Shown here: positions 8,802-18,342 of the stretch, piece after piece | Position numbering within the stretch: the stretch's first letter is position 1 | Layout: each line of letters starts with the position of its first letter | Assembly: GCF_022655595.1 (NCBI RefSeq) | Contig: NZ_CP093379.1 | Coordinates: 988,501-1,052,500 of the forward strand | Source: Ignatzschineria rhizosphaerae | GTDB lineage: Bacteria > Pseudomonadota > Gammaproteobacteria > Cardiobacteriales > Wohlfahrtiimonadaceae | Length of the DNA stretch: 64,000 nucleotides | Direction: 5' to 3' | Notes under the pieces: model-generated | What the model was told of the DNA's origin: nothing | Seen by the model: only the letters and a program-made list of their open reading frames with translations | Databases searched by the model: none | Translations under genes and position numbers: made by a program

Positions 8802-10130
8802 TTACTCTAAATCTTGATTATCATTAAAGTAGTTAGCCGCTTTATCTGCATCAAAACAGCCTTCCCATTTCGCGATCACTAATGCCGCAAGCGCATTTCC
8901 GACAACATTAAGAGCCGTTCTTGCCATATCTAAGATGCGATCAATCCCGATGATATAAGCCACACTTTCAAGCGGAATACCGACGGTACCAATGGTGGCA
9001 AGTAGTACTACAATAGAGACGCCAGGAACGCCAGCGATCCCTTTAGAAGTGAGCATTAAGGTGATTACTAAAATGATCTGATCAGTAATTGAGAGATCAA
9101 CACCAGTAATTTGGGCAAGAAAGATTGCAGCAATACTTTGATAGAGCGTTGAGCCATCTAAGTTAAATGAGTAACCAATAGGAATCACAAAGCCTGTTAC
9201 TCTTGAAGGTGCGCCGTAACGCTCCATTTTCTCCATAATTCGTGGGAGAACTGTTTCAGAACTGGCGGTGGTATACGCTAAAATTAACTCATCTTTTAGA
9301 ATCTTCAGAAGCGTAAAGATATTAATGCCGCAGATAAATGCTACAAATCCTAGTACAACTAGGGCAAAGAAGATAATTGTGCCGTAAACTAAAAGTGCAA
9401 GTTTTAAAAGAGGATAGAGCGACTCATACCCAAAGTTTGCAACCGTTGTTGCTATGAGGGCAAAAACACCAATAGGCGCATAACGCATGATCATATTAGT
9501 GACCTTAAACATTGCGCCAGAAACACCCTGAAGCACTTGGATTACCGGCGTTTTTTGTGCAAGCGGCATTGAAGCTAATCCTAAACCAAAAAGCACAGAG
9601 AAGAAGATCACAGCAAGCATACTATTATTGTTAGACATTGCCGCAAAAACATTACTTGGGAAAATGGAGAGTAGTGTTGTTACAAAAGGGCTTCTGCTAG
9701 CATCAGACATCTCTTCAATCGTATGGCTATAACTTGAGATATCAGATTCAACGAGGGAGTTAATATCAAGCCCGCTTCCAGGTTGGAAGATATTCGCCGA
9801 AATAATTCCTACAATAATGGCAACGGTTGTGATGATTTCAAAATAGACAATCGTTTTTAAGCCCATTTTCCCAAGTTCTCGGGTATTTTCACCGCCGGCG
9901 ATACCTACCGTTAAGGTGGAGATAACAATCGGTACCACGATCATTTTTATCATGATGATAAGGATTTGCCCTGCAGGGTAGAAAATATTATTGATAATCC
10001 ATGTCTTAGACTCATGATCATGTAAAATGATACCGGCAACGATTCCAAGCGCTAAAGCGATCAGTATTTGAAAGCCGAGATTGGGCATTTTAAATCGTTT
10101 ATGAGTTCGAACTGCGATAGTATCAGTCAA
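8802..10130 (-). CDS. gltP: Proton/sodium-glutamate (dicarboxylate) symporter, GltP type
   Basis: A 442-residue DAACS-family secondary transporter of the inner membrane. TASSETVLPRIMEKMERYGA is the serine-rich re-entrant hairpin HP1, and GYSFNLDGSTLYQSIAAIFL contains the NLDGST substrate/cation motif of TM7; SKGIAGVPG marks HP2. The wording around these motifs is closer to GltP than to DctA, but glutamate versus C4-dicarboxylate specificity cannot be settled by eye. Transcribed alone, with its own terminator, between two tRNA-Gly genes. Confidence 0.85.
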   Translation of the reverse strand: MTDTIAVRTHKRFKMPNLGFQILIALALGIVAGIILHDHESKTWIINNIFYPAGQILIIMIKMIVVPIVISTLTVGIAGGENTRELGKMGLKTIVYFEIITTVAIIVGIISANIFQPGSGLDINSLVESDISSYSHTIEEMSDASRSPFVTTLLSIFPSNVFAAMSNNNSMLAVIFFSVLFGLGLASMPLAQKTPVIQVLQGVSGAMFKVTNMIMRYAPIGVFALIATTVANFGYESLYPLLKLALLVYGTIIFFALVVLGFVAFICGINIFTLLKILKDELILAYTTASSETVLPRIMEKMERYGAPSRVTGFVIPIGYSFNLDGSTLYQSIAAIFLAQITGVDLSITDQIILVITLMLTSKGIAGVPGVSIVVLLATIGTVGIPLESVAYIIGIDRILDMARTALNVVGNALAALVIAKWEGCFDADKAANYFNDNQDLE

Positions 10131-10511
10131 AATAACCTCCTAAATGCATTTTAGTTGATAGATAATTTCTAAGACCAGAGGATTTACGAGAGGTTGTTTT
10201 CTATATAGCAAAGGCTCGAGAACTGCAGGGTAAATCACGGTGTTTTAGAATATCTTTTAGTATAAAAGTGCAATATATTATATTAGTTTGCAGATAATTG
10301 CTAAATATAATTGGCATTGGTTGAGCAAGATAGGTATCTTTTAACAATGCCTAATTGATTTTAGTTTTTAATGGTTTTACTGTTTATCTATAAAAAGGCC
10401 TTATTTTTTAATGAGTTAAGTTATTTTGATGAATCTATGTTGTACTAACATTACTCACTTTATAAACTTAGTTGACAACCTTATAAAAAGCGCTATAATT
10501 CATCTCCTATT
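10131..10511. other. Gene-free interval upstream of gltP
   Basis: About 380 very AT-rich bases separating the gltP start from tRNA-Gly copy 2. It must carry the gltP promoter. I see no further gene; the only clear signal is the tRNA promoter at its right end. Confidence 0.5.
10472..10499 (+). promoter_or_regulatory. Promoter of tRNA-Gly copy 2
   Basis: TTGACA (10472-10477) and TATAAT (10494-10499), spacer 16 bp; both hexamers perfect. Confidence 0.85.
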
Positions 10512-10587
<76 letters not shown>

Positions 10588-10594
10588 AATTTTA

Positions 10595-10623
10595 AAAGTC
10601 TAACTTTTTAGTTAGGCTTTTTT
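10595..10623 (+). terminator. Terminator of tRNA-Gly copy 2
   Basis: AAGTCTAAC pairs with GTTAGGCTT (one G-U pair), followed by T5. Close relative of the copy 1 terminator with a single change in the left arm. Confidence 0.75.
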
Positions 10624-10777
10624 GTGATTACTCATTATTGACAATGAGTATTTCAATGCTCCATTAAGACAGCGCTTAGATATTTGTTTTGAATATTGAG
10701 ATTTGAGCTTGTTAACTCTGAATAAGTAAGCGACCTATAGGAGCGATGATCTGTTTTTAACCAATTGCTAAATAAAC

Positions 10778-10806
10778 TTTGCTTATATGATTTTATTCGC
10801 TATAAT
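10778..10806 (+). promoter_or_regulatory. Promoter of tRNA-Gly copy 3
   Basis: TATAAT at 10801-10806 is perfect; the best -35 is TTTGCT (10778-10783) with a 17-bp spacer, weaker than for the other three copies. The sequence after the -10 resembles that of copy 2. Confidence 0.65.
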
Positions 10807-10818
10807 TTATTTCCTGTT

Positions 10819-10894
<76 letters not shown>

Positions 10895-10901
10895 AAATTT
10901 T

Positions 10902-10938
10902 AAAAGCTCAGTAATGAATCATTACTGAGCTTTTTTTA
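10902..10938 (+). terminator. Terminator of tRNA-Gly copy 3
   Basis: AAAAGCTCAGTAATG pairs with CATTACTGAGCTTTT in a long perfect stem with a tiny loop, then a T run. Unrelated in sequence to the terminators of the other copies. Confidence 0.88.
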
Positions 10939-10942
10939 TTGC

Positions 10943-11144
10943 TGAAATTACGTGTCAGCAGTTTTAAGCCTTTTTCAGTTCGTGCCAGAATTTAATGCGT
11001 AATAGCTATAAAATCGGTTTAAAAGGGGTGCATCAAATTGCCGATTCATCAGTTATGAAAAGCGCAAGTATGTTTCTATCCGGCATCATGTCAGAGTTTG
11101 ATTCACGCTATACAGTTTTACTTTTAAAATAGTGTTTCTTAAAC
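10943..11144 (+). repeat. Dispersed ~200-bp repeat, copy A (frame broken)
   Basis: Starts TGAAATTACGTGTCAGCAG and ends TTTCTTAAAC. It aligns over its full length with the reverse complement of 26845-27064; a block of about 38 bases around ATGCGTAATAGCTATAAAAT is identical in both. The 50-codon frame of copy B is recognisable (ISYEKRK...SIR), but it is reached only after a frameshift and then ends early. Its right edge coincides with the stop codon of the DUF4326 gene. Confidence 0.75.
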
Positions 11145-11587
11145 TAACTACGCGATTTTTTAAGGTATTGATGTTCCATCAATAGCAGGTTCACTTGACC
11201 ATGTAGGGTATGGGTTTCCTCTTTTGTAAGAGATTCATTATTACTAGCCTTGATAGCTAGCGTCTCTATCTCACTATCAAAGTGGCTAAAAAGAAAATTT
11301 AATATACTGATTAAAACTTCCCCATGACAATGTTTCGGTTTGCAATAACAGCCAAGAACTTTATCTTTCAACGTTAAAAATGTCAGCATAAAGGCTGTAT
11401 TTTGCATCAGCTTATCTTTAATATAGGGTTCATATTTGGCAATGGCTGCCTCACGGTTTTGATCGTTACGATAATAGGGGTTGCCATAAAGCCCCTTTTG
11501 TCCATAACGATTTCCTCGCCCTATATAGATATCAAATGCTTCCTCGCGAAGATTTACAAATTGTGTCTGTGTTACAGATTGTCCCAT
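11144..11587 (-). CDS. DUF4326 domain protein
   Basis: A 147-residue protein that fits DUF4326: it has VNLREEAFDIYIGRGNRYGQ, then GLYGNPYYRNDQNREAAIAKYEPYI and the cysteine/histidine motif GCYCKPKHCHGEVL. DUF4326 proteins are common in phages and mobile DNA; no biochemical role is established that I know of. It stands alone on the minus strand between tRNA-Gly copies 3 and 4 and is flanked on both sides by copies of the dispersed repeat in the same orientation, which suggests it arrived as accessory DNA. The last residues (KKSRS) and stop abut the repeat edge. Confidence 0.8.
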   Translation of the reverse strand: MGQSVTQTQFVNLREEAFDIYIGRGNRYGQKGLYGNPYYRNDQNREAAIAKYEPYIKDKLMQNTAFMLTFLTLKDKVLGCYCKPKHCHGEVLISILNFLFSHFDSEIETLAIKASNNESLTKEETHTLHGQVNLLLMEHQYLKKSRS

Positions 11588-11616
11588 GTTCTAATTAAAA
11601 GTCCTTAATATAAATA

Positions 11617-11786
11617 TTTATAGCAAGATCGGTTTAAAAGAGACTGAATCAGCAGATTGCTGGCGCATCGGTTACGAGAAACTCAAGAACGATTCTATTG
11701 GTATCATCCCAGTGAGCTTGTGAGTTTGATTTAGATGTTGCATTGTTTTGATTTTAAAATAATGTCTCTTAAACCGAGTCAACTAT
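11617..11786 (+). repeat. Dispersed ~200-bp repeat, copy C (decayed)
   Basis: TATAGCAAGATCGGTTTAAA, then GACTGAATCAGCAGATTGCT and the terminal TCTTAAACCGAGTCAACTAT align with copies A and B. The frame of copy B can be followed (IGLKETES..CWRIGYEKLKN) before stops intervene. The 5' third of the unit is missing. Confidence 0.65.
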
Positions 11787-11802
11787 ATGTTGATAAGCCT
11801 TA

Positions 11803-12669
11803 TTAAATAACGCTACTAGCCGCAGCGCCGACTGCAGATGCTAAGGCTAATGCATCTTTTACACTCATAAAAGCTTGTGGATCTTTGCAATCTTGTAAAA
11901 CAACAGCGCCTTCTTCAAACATTAAGAGCTCATTTGTGGCAAATTGATGCCAATTTTCATTAGAGGTTAAAGGCAGCGTTGCAATAACAGCGACACGATC
12001 TTTCGGAGTTGTTACGGCGGCAAAGTCGATATTGACATCATCATCGAGTAAGGTTGCCTCACCAAAAGGGGCTTGGCGTATGATGTAGTGTAATAGAGTA
12101 CTAGAATGGGCAATCATCCATTCTCCATTACTAAGTATAAAGTTAAAGATTCCCGCTTCTCTAATTTTTTCAGTCAATTGCTGAATTTCTCTAAAAATCT
12201 CTTCCTTTGTCGGTTTATGATTAAATCGCTGTCTAAGATGCTCTAGGATATAACAAAAAGCCTGTTCAGAATCTGTTGTACCGACAGGGCGATAATATTG
12301 CCCTTGGCTCTCTTTAAAAAGTGTTTTAGGATCATTTAAATGCCCATTATGAGCAAAGAGCCAATATTCACCCCACAGCTCACGCATAAAGGGATGAGTA
12401 TTGGCAAGGGATACATGTCCTTGGGTTGCTTTACGAATGTGGGAAATCACATTTTTAGATTTGATTTGATATGCTTTTACAAGGTCTGCAACAGGAGAAG
12501 AGGCGCAAGGGCGATCATCTTGATAAATTCGAATTCCTTTACCTTCAAAGAAAGCGATACCAAAACCATCTACATGAATATCAGTTTCACCACCACGTCG
12601 ACGAAAGCCTTCAAAGGAGAAGACAATATCGGTGGGGGTATTACAATTCATTCCTAATAATTGACACAT
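11803..12669 (-). CDS. Class II glutamine amidotransferase, YafJ type
   Basis: A 288-residue Ntn-hydrolase: after removal of Met1 the N-terminal residue is the catalytic Cys2 (MCQLLGMNCNTP). Family landmarks follow: FRRRGGETDIHVDGFGIAFF, SHIRKATQGHVSLANTHPF, and FAHNGHL. It hydrolyses an amide, by family analogy glutamine or a gamma-glutamyl compound; the physiological substrate of YafJ is not firmly known. Transcribed alone; upstream is a 294-bp gap before tRNA-Gly copy 4. Confidence 0.9.
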   Translation of the reverse strand: MCQLLGMNCNTPTDIVFSFEGFRRRGGETDIHVDGFGIAFFEGKGIRIYQDDRPCASSPVADLVKAYQIKSKNVISHIRKATQGHVSLANTHPFMRELWGEYWLFAHNGHLNDPKTLFKESQGQYYRPVGTTDSEQAFCYILEHLRQRFNHKPTKEEIFREIQQLTEKIREAGIFNFILSNGEWMIAHSSTLLHYIIRQAPFGEATLLDDDVNIDFAAVTTPKDRVAVIATLPLTSNENWHQFATNELLMFEEGAVVLQDCKDPQAFMSVKDALALASAVGAAASSVI

Positions 12670-12921
12670 GATAGAGGTTTCCTCTTATTTTTTATAATGA
12701 TAAGTGCTTTTTTAATATTATTAAGATTACCATGTTTAAAGGCTAATAACTTACTATAAGCGCTATTGTTCAGCAGTATAGAGAATAACGCATAAAGTAG
12801 AATCAGGTTTTTTTATATTTGCGCTATAAAAGGGAATCTAAGCGGTGGTGTTATCTAAAATATTTTTAAGGGGATTAATTAAGGGTATTAGCAGATGGTT
12901 AGTATTTGGTCACTAATGGCG

Positions 12922-12949
12922 TTGACAGAATAAGAAATCGGTCTATAAT
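12922..12949 (+). promoter_or_regulatory. Promoter of tRNA-Gly copy 4
   Basis: TTGACA (12922-12927) and TATAAT (12944-12949), spacer 16 bp, both perfect. The following bases (TAG..TACATCTTCT) are nearly the same as in copy 1. Confidence 0.85.
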
Positions 12950-12963
12950 AGCCTACATCTTCT

Positions 12964-13039
<76 letters not shown>

Positions 13040-13045
13040 AATTTT

Positions 13046-13078
13046 AAAAGCCGAACTTTAATCAGTTCGGCTTTTTTG
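13046..13078 (+). terminator. Terminator of tRNA-Gly copy 4
   Basis: AAAAGCCGAAC and GTTCGGCTTTT pair around an 8-base loop, followed by T. Confidence 0.85.
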
Positions 13079-13188
13079 CGTATTGAGTTTGTGGGTCTCA
13101 TAAGTTATTGGGGCTTTAAAAGATAAAGCGCTATGAGTCGCAGATTTTCACGATATAATGCTCACAACATAAAGATAAGAGAAAAGTC

Positions 13189-13437
13189 ATGAGTGATAAA
13201 GAGTTAACGCTTGAAGCACAAGTTAAGGATTTAGCATCAAGAGTCATGGAGCTTGAAAGTCGAGAAGCCTTTCATGAATATACGGTAGAAAATCTCAACC
13301 AGACGATTATTCGTCAACAAGAGATGCTTGATCGCTTAGTAAGAGTTTCGCAGCAATTGATTGATAAAGTCAAAGAGATGCCAAGCAGTGAAGAGAAAGC
13401 TTGGAGTGCTGATGAAGAAGTACCGCCGCACTATTAA
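13189..13437 (+). CDS. slyX: SlyX family protein
   Basis: An 82-residue mostly helical coiled-coil protein of the SlyX family, recognised by the ELESREAFHEYTVENLNQTI stretch and the terminal PPHY tetrapeptide that nearly all members share. The function of SlyX is unknown. An AAGAGAAAAG purine stretch precedes the ATG. It lies upstream of hrpA in the same direction with a 220-bp gap. Confidence 0.9.
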   Translation: MSDKELTLEAQVKDLASRVMELESREAFHEYTVENLNQTIIRQQEMLDRLVRVSQQLIDKVKEMPSSEEKAWSADEEVPPHY

Positions 13438-13657
13438 TACTTAGAAGTGTCTTAAGGTCTTTAACGCTGAAATCTTGCAAAATTTTAATGAAAAGTGATA
13501 AACACCATTTCACTACTTAAGGTTACTTAAAGCGATAATCTATAGTGATTCACTTTCAACGCTTCATATAGATTGATCTGATTGAAGCATCAATTAGGGA
13601 ATAAAGAGAAATTCTTACAATACCGTTAGGTATTACGATAATAGATAGAAATAACGA

Positions 13658-16600
13658 ATGGATATTAAAAATGAAATTGCGCAGCTAGAAGCGCTACTAC
13701 CTTTTACCCAAACTCGAAATAGTCATTATTTAACGAGGGAGCTAAGAGGCTTAAAGCGTGAATCAACACCTAGCGTTGAAGCGGTAGAGCGTTTAAAAGA
13801 AAAGATTGTTACTTCAGCTGCGATGACAGATGAGATTCGCTCAAATTTTCCGGCATTAAATTATCAAGAGGATCTCCCGATCTATCAAGCGCGAGAAGAG
13901 GTAATTGCGGCGCTTAAAAATCATCAGGTATTGATTATCTGTGGAGAGACAGGTTCTGGGAAAACAACGCAGCTTGCCAAGTTTTGTCTTGAGATAGGGT
14001 TAGGTTCTCGGGGCTTAATTGGGCATACGCAGCCTCGCCGTTTAGCTGCTCGTTCAGTTGCTGAGCGTATTGCCGAAGAGTTAGAGACACCTCTTGGGGA
14101 CTTTGTTGGTTATAAAATGCGGTTTAATGATAAGACCGATGAGAAAACTGTCTTAAAGTTGATGACAGATGGCATATTGTTAACGGAACTAACCCATGAT
14201 CGTTTTTTAAATCAATATGAAGTCATTATTATTGATGAGGCACATGAGCGTAGTTTAAATATCGACTTTTTACTGGGTATCTTAAAGAATATTTTACCAA
14301 GACGACCGGATCTTAAGTTGATTATCACCTCGGCAACCATTGATCCTGAGAAGTTTTCTAATTATTTTGGTGGGCGAGAAAAAGCGCCGATCATTGAAGT
14401 CTCAGGCAGAACTTATCCGGTTGAGATTCGTTATCGTGATCTGCATTTAGATGAAGAGAATGACCCTATTGAGATAGAAGAGGGGATCATTCAAGCTGTT
14501 CAAGAATTGCAGCTAGAAAAAGAGGGCGATATCTTAGTCTTCTTACCAGGTGAGCGAGAAATTTTAGAAACTGCCGATCTTTTGCGTAAAGAGTTTAGAG
14601 GATATGAGGTTTTACCGCTCTTTTCTCGTTTAAGCCAAGCAGAGCAGAATAAGATCTTTTCCCCGAAAGGACCAAAGCGGATTGTACTAGCTACTAACGT
14701 TGCCGAAACATCTATTACAGTCCCTAGAATAAGATATGTGATTGATACGGGTGTTGCGCGTATTAGTCGCTATAGTGCGCGCTCTCGCTTGCAGAGCTTA
14801 CTAATTGAGCCTATTTCACAAGCTGCGGCGAATCAGCGTTCAGGGCGTTGTGGGCGCGTGGCAGAAGGAATCGCTATTCGCCTTTATAGTGAGGAAGATT
14901 TTAATAATCGCTCAGAGTTTTTAGATCCTGAGATATTAAGAACGCATCTTGCCTCAGTAATTTTGCAGATGGGGCACTTAAAGCTAGGGAATCCTGAGTA
15001 TTTCCCCTTTATTGAAATGCCGGAAATGCGCCAAATCCGTGAAGGATTTCAGACATTAAAAGAGCTAAAAGCCGTCCGAGATAATGGCGCTTTAACACCA
15101 TTAGGAAAAACGCTAGCGCAAATTCCAATCGATCCAAAATTTGGTGCTATGATGATTCATGGTGCGCAAAATGGTGTGGGTCATGAATTATTGGTATTAG
15201 TAGCAGGGCTTTCAATACAAGACCCAAGAGAAAGGCCGCTTGAATATCAGCAACAAGCAGATGAGAAACATCGTATTTTTAAAGCCACAAATTCTGATTT
15301 TATCGCGCTACTTAATCTTTGGGCGTGGTATCAAAGCAAGGCAAAAGAAGAGAGTCAAAACCAAATGCGCAAAGAGAGTCGTGCGCATTTTTTAAATTTC
15401 ATGCGTATGCGGGAATGGTTTGATCTCTACCAGCAATTAAAATCGGTGTATCAAAAAATTAAATTAACACTTAATCCCTTTCCGCCTAGTGATCCTACTA
15501 ATCAACCACCGGGATTTAAAGAGGGTGCTTATTGTTTTCCTAGGTTTAGTCAAGATCAGATTCATCAGTCTATTTTAGTGGGGATTTTAGATCAGATTGG
15601 CGAGCTAGGTGAAGATAAGCTCTACAGCGGTGGAAATGGGCGAAAATTTAGAATATTTCCAGGATCCACGCTCTTTAGAAAACCACCTAAATGGATGATG
15701 GCATTAGAGATTGTGGAAACAAGCCAAGTCTATGCGCGTTTAAATGCCGCGATTAACCCTGAGTGGGTGGAAGTTTTAGGTAGTCACCTTCTTAAAAAAG
15801 AGTACACAGAACCACACTGGAGTAAGCAGCAAGGACAGGCAGCTGCTCATGAAACGGTGAAAATTTTTAATTTAGCTATCATTAAAAATCGTATTGTCTC
15901 TTTTGGTAGCATTAAGCCTGATATCTCCCGTGAATTGATGATTCGTGAAGGATTAGTCGAGGGCGATATTCAAACAAGAGCGCATTTTTATAGAGAAAAT
16001 CAGAAGACTATTTTACAAGTTGCCGAAATGGAAGAGAAAACACGGCGACGAGATATTTTAATAGAAGAGTGGAAGTTATTTGAATGGTATAACGCAAGAT
16101 TGCCGCAAAATATTTATTCTGTAGCGACTTTAGAAAAGTGGTGTAAGAATCGTCAAAACAATGATTCTTTAATCTTTACGCAAGAGGATATCTTGGAAAA
16201 TGATGATGCACTTAATCTAGAAGAATTTCCGACAACGGTAAGTTTTGGGCAGTTAAAGCTCAATGCGGTATATCTGTTTGACCCTGCTTCCATGCAAGAT
16301 GGCATGACATTGATGGTACCTTTAGCGGCGCTGAATCTCTTAGAGAAAACTCGCTTAGATTGGCTTGTTTCAGGATTATTAGAAGAGAAGATTACAGAGA
16401 TTATGCGTTCACTTCCAAGAGCGCTTCGCCGTCATTTTGTGCCGCTACCTGATGTGGCGAAAGAGATGGTAGAAAAGCTCACTTTTGGGGAAGGGAATCT
16501 CTATTTTCAAATCGCTGATTTTTTAACAAAGCGTGCCGGCGTTAAGATAGAACCCCATTTCTTTAATGAAGAGGCGCTTGATAAGCACCTTCGAATGAAT

Positions 16601-17743
16601 ATTAGGGTAATCGATACAGGTGGTAAAACAATTGCTGAAGGAAGAGATCTTACGGCGCTTACTCAGCAATTGCGTGGTCAGGCTGAAAATGCGTTTCAAA
16701 AATTAGCCGATAGCTTTGGTAAAGCGCAAAAACCTGCTTCTAAAAAAGTAAAAGGGCAAGAAAAAGGGCAAGAAAAAGGATCGGCTCATGCCTCAAAATC
16801 CTCCTTTAATTCACAAGATGACCTCTCTTTAGGATCAAAAGAAACAATGCTTAATACACCTTTATCACTTGAAGATTGGCAAGTCGATAGTGAGGTTCGT
16901 TTTATGCGTAATGGTATTGAGCTTAAAGGCTATCCTGCTTTGATTGTGACAGATGGGCAGCCCGTTACTTTACGAGCGCAGCTTTTTGATAGACCGCACG
17001 TTGCTAGTGATAAACATTTAAATAGTTTGGTACTTTTAACCTTAAAGATGCTCCATGAGCAGGTAAAATACCTTAAAAAGCAATGGCCCCAATTTGGGAA
17101 GTTGCGATTATTATTTAAGCAAGTTGGTAATGAAACATTGCTGCAAGAAGATCTAATGCGGGCAATTATTAAAGATGCACTTTTAACGCAAGAGTTGCCG
17201 CAAAATGCGAAAAGCTTTGCTAAAATTTTAGAAAAAATGCGCAAAGAAATTGTCTCTGATGCAACAAAGTTGAGTAATTTAATCGTCGAGATTTTTGAGC
17301 AGTTTAAGGTGGTTAGAGAGTCTTTAAATGATCTGCATCCTATGAATAGAGCTGTTGCTGAGAAGCGAATTAAACATGCTTTAGATCGTTTGATTTATGC
17401 AGACTTTATTACAGATACGCCAAGAGAGTGGCGAGAGGAGCTACCTCGATTTTTAGAAGCAATCAAGCTTCGAGTCGAGAGATTTCCGCAAAATATGAAT
17501 CGAGATAATGCGCAAAATGCAGTCATTGAAATGCATTGGCAGCAATATGAGAAGGCGAAAGCATTTTTCACGAAGCGAGAAGAGAAGCTCTCATTGGTGG
17601 AGGAGTATCGTTGGATGATTGAAGAGATGGCAGTCTCTTTCTTCTCTCAACCAATGAAAACAAGAATTACTGTCTCAGAAAAACGTTTAAACAAAACATG
17701 GGAAGAGATAGATCTATTGATCAAAAATAGTAGTTATCAGTAA
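13658..17743 (+). CDS. hrpA: ATP-dependent RNA helicase HrpA
   Basis: A 1361-residue DEAH-box helicase, slightly longer than the ~1300 of E. coli HrpA. Walker A is CGETGSGKTTQ near residues 93-103; the DEAH box is IIIDEAHERSLNIDF near 193; motif III is TSATID; motif VI is QRSGRCGRV near 390. Then come the helicase-associated/OB segment and the long C-terminal DUF3418 region. A charged low-complexity linker with a short tandem KGQEKGQEKG repeat (16753-16784) interrupts the C-terminal half. HrpA helps rescue collided ribosomes and process mRNA in E. coli. The start has only a weak ribosome site. Confidence 0.95.
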   Translation: MDIKNEIAQLEALLPFTQTRNSHYLTRELRGLKRESTPSVEAVERLKEKIVTSAAMTDEIRSNFPALNYQEDLPIYQAREEVIAALKNHQVLIICGETGSGKTTQLAKFCLEIGLGSRGLIGHTQPRRLAARSVAERIAEELETPLGDFVGYKMRFNDKTDEKTVLKLMTDGILLTELTHDRFLNQYEVIIIDEAHERSLNIDFLLGILKNILPRRPDLKLIITSATIDPEKFSNYFGGREKAPIIEVSGRTYPVEIRYRDLHLDEENDPIEIEEGIIQAVQELQLEKEGDILVFLPGEREILETADLLRKEFRGYEVLPLFSRLSQAEQNKIFSPKGPKRIVLATNVAETSITVPRIRYVIDTGVARISRYSARSRLQSLLIEPISQAAANQRSGRCGRVAEGIAIRLYSEEDFNNRSEFLDPEILRTHLASVILQMGHLKLGNPEYFPFIEMPEMRQIREGFQTLKELKAVRDNGALTPLGKTLAQIPIDPKFGAMMIHGAQNGVGHELLVLVAGLSIQDPRERPLEYQQQADEKHRIFKATNSDFIALLNLWAWYQSKAKEESQNQMRKESRAHFLNFMRMREWFDLYQQLKSVYQKIKLTLNPFPPSDPTNQPPGFKEGAYCFPRFSQDQIHQSILVGILDQIGELGEDKLYSGGNGRKFRIFPGSTLFRKPPKWMMALEIVETSQVYARLNAAINPEWVEVLGSHLLKKEYTEPHWSKQQGQAAAHETVKIFNLAIIKNRIVSFGSIKPDISRELMIREGLVEGDIQTRAHFYRENQKTILQVAEMEEKTRRRDILIEEWKLFEWYNARLPQNIYSVATLEKWCKNRQNNDSLIFTQEDILENDDALNLEEFPTTVSFGQLKLNAVYLFDPASMQDGMTLMVPLAALNLLEKTRLDWLVSGLLEEKITEIMRSLPRALRRHFVPLPDVAKEMVEKLTFGEGNLYFQIADFLTKRAGVKIEPHFFNEEALDKHLRMNIRVIDTGGKTIAEGRDLTALTQQLRGQAENAFQKLADSFGKAQKPASKKVKGQEKGQEKGSAHASKSSFNSQDDLSLGSKETMLNTPLSLEDWQVDSEVRFMRNGIELKGYPALIVTDGQPVTLRAQLFDRPHVASDKHLNSLVLLTLKMLHEQVKYLKKQWPQFGKLRLLFKQVGNETLLQEDLMRAIIKDALLTQELPQNAKSFAKILEKMRKEIVSDATKLSNLIVEIFEQFKVVRESLNDLHPMNRAVAEKRIKHALDRLIYADFITDTPREWREELPRFLEAIKLRVERFPQNMNRDNAQNAVIEMHWQQYEKAKAFFTKREEKLSLVEEYRWMIEEMAVSFFSQPMKTRITVSEKRLNKTWEEIDLLIKNSSYQ

Positions 17744-17777
17744 TTATCTTCATTAGTCTCTTATTTCCGCTTGATTT

Positions 17778-17808
17778 AAAAACGCTTAGAATTCTAAGCG
17801 TTTTTAGT
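17778..17808 (+). terminator. Terminator after hrpA
   Basis: A perfect palindrome, AAAACGCTTAGA followed by its complement, then a T run, about 35 bp after the hrpA stop. Confidence 0.85.
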
Positions 17809-18150
17809 TTTATTGCGCGCTATCTCTCCCGTTATTACAGGCTTTAAAGAGGGAAAGATTTTCTGCTGTAAGGAGAATCTCATAGTAAGTGGAATAGTAT
17901 TGATTGTTTTGAAGTTTAAATTCCCCTCTCACTTACTAAAAATAGCGATAGTGGTGATTGTCGAAAGGTAATTATAAAGGGTAGAGGAGTTTGTAAAAAG
18001 CATCAGAAAATAAATAAGAGCGACAGAGTTTATTTTGTGTTTTATCAATAGAATGAATGGGTTAATATTTTTTGAGTTTCCTTGTTAGGAAAGAGGGGTA
18101 TTTTTTAATTAGAAAGAGTGCTCACATATTCTGCAAAACTGTAAATAATC
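17809..18150. other. Gene-free interval between hrpA and the DEAD-box gene
   Basis: About 340 AT-rich bases with no gene I can defend. The reading frames crossing it lack ribosome sites and family motifs. The promoter and leader of the next gene begin at its right end. Confidence 0.5.
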
Positions 18151-18178
18151 TTGAAAAAATATTAAAAAGGCGTATGAT
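18151..18178 (+). promoter_or_regulatory. Promoter of the DEAD-box helicase gene
   Basis: TTGAAA (18151-18156), 16-bp spacer, TATGAT (18173-18178). Transcription would start near 18185, giving an unusually long leader of about 158 bases. Confidence 0.6.
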
Positions 18179-18184
18179 ATGCCT

Positions 18185-18342
18185 TCCCATCGCCCTGTTG
18201 GTTCATAATTTGAGATTATGACATAAGTGTACTTGACACTTATTTGAGATTCGGTCGATGTTATTTTTGGCCGAATGTTCAAGCGCATTCCCCTACAATA
18301 CAATAAAAAGGAATTCCATTTTTTAATGGAGTCAATATACCT
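18185..18342 (+). promoter_or_regulatory. Structured 5' leader of the DEAD-box helicase mRNA
   Basis: Three hairpins can be drawn. ATAAGTGT/ACACTTAT (18223-18243) has a 5-base loop. ATTCGGTC/GGCCGAAT (18249-18276) is a second stem with one G-U pair. TCCATT/AATGGA around TTTT (18315-18330) includes most of the GGAG ribosome site (18328-18331). Long leaders that control translation are known for cold-shock helicases such as CsdA; a comparable role here is inference. Confidence 0.45.

Noticed and set aside
16753-16784. Tandem KGQEKGQEKG repeat in HrpA
   Set aside because: A short in-frame duplication in a low-complexity linker; nothing suggests more than that.
18109-18303. A 64-codon minus-strand frame in the gap before the DEAD-box gene
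   Set aside because: No ribosome site, no motif, and it overlaps the promoter and structured leader of the plus-strand gene.
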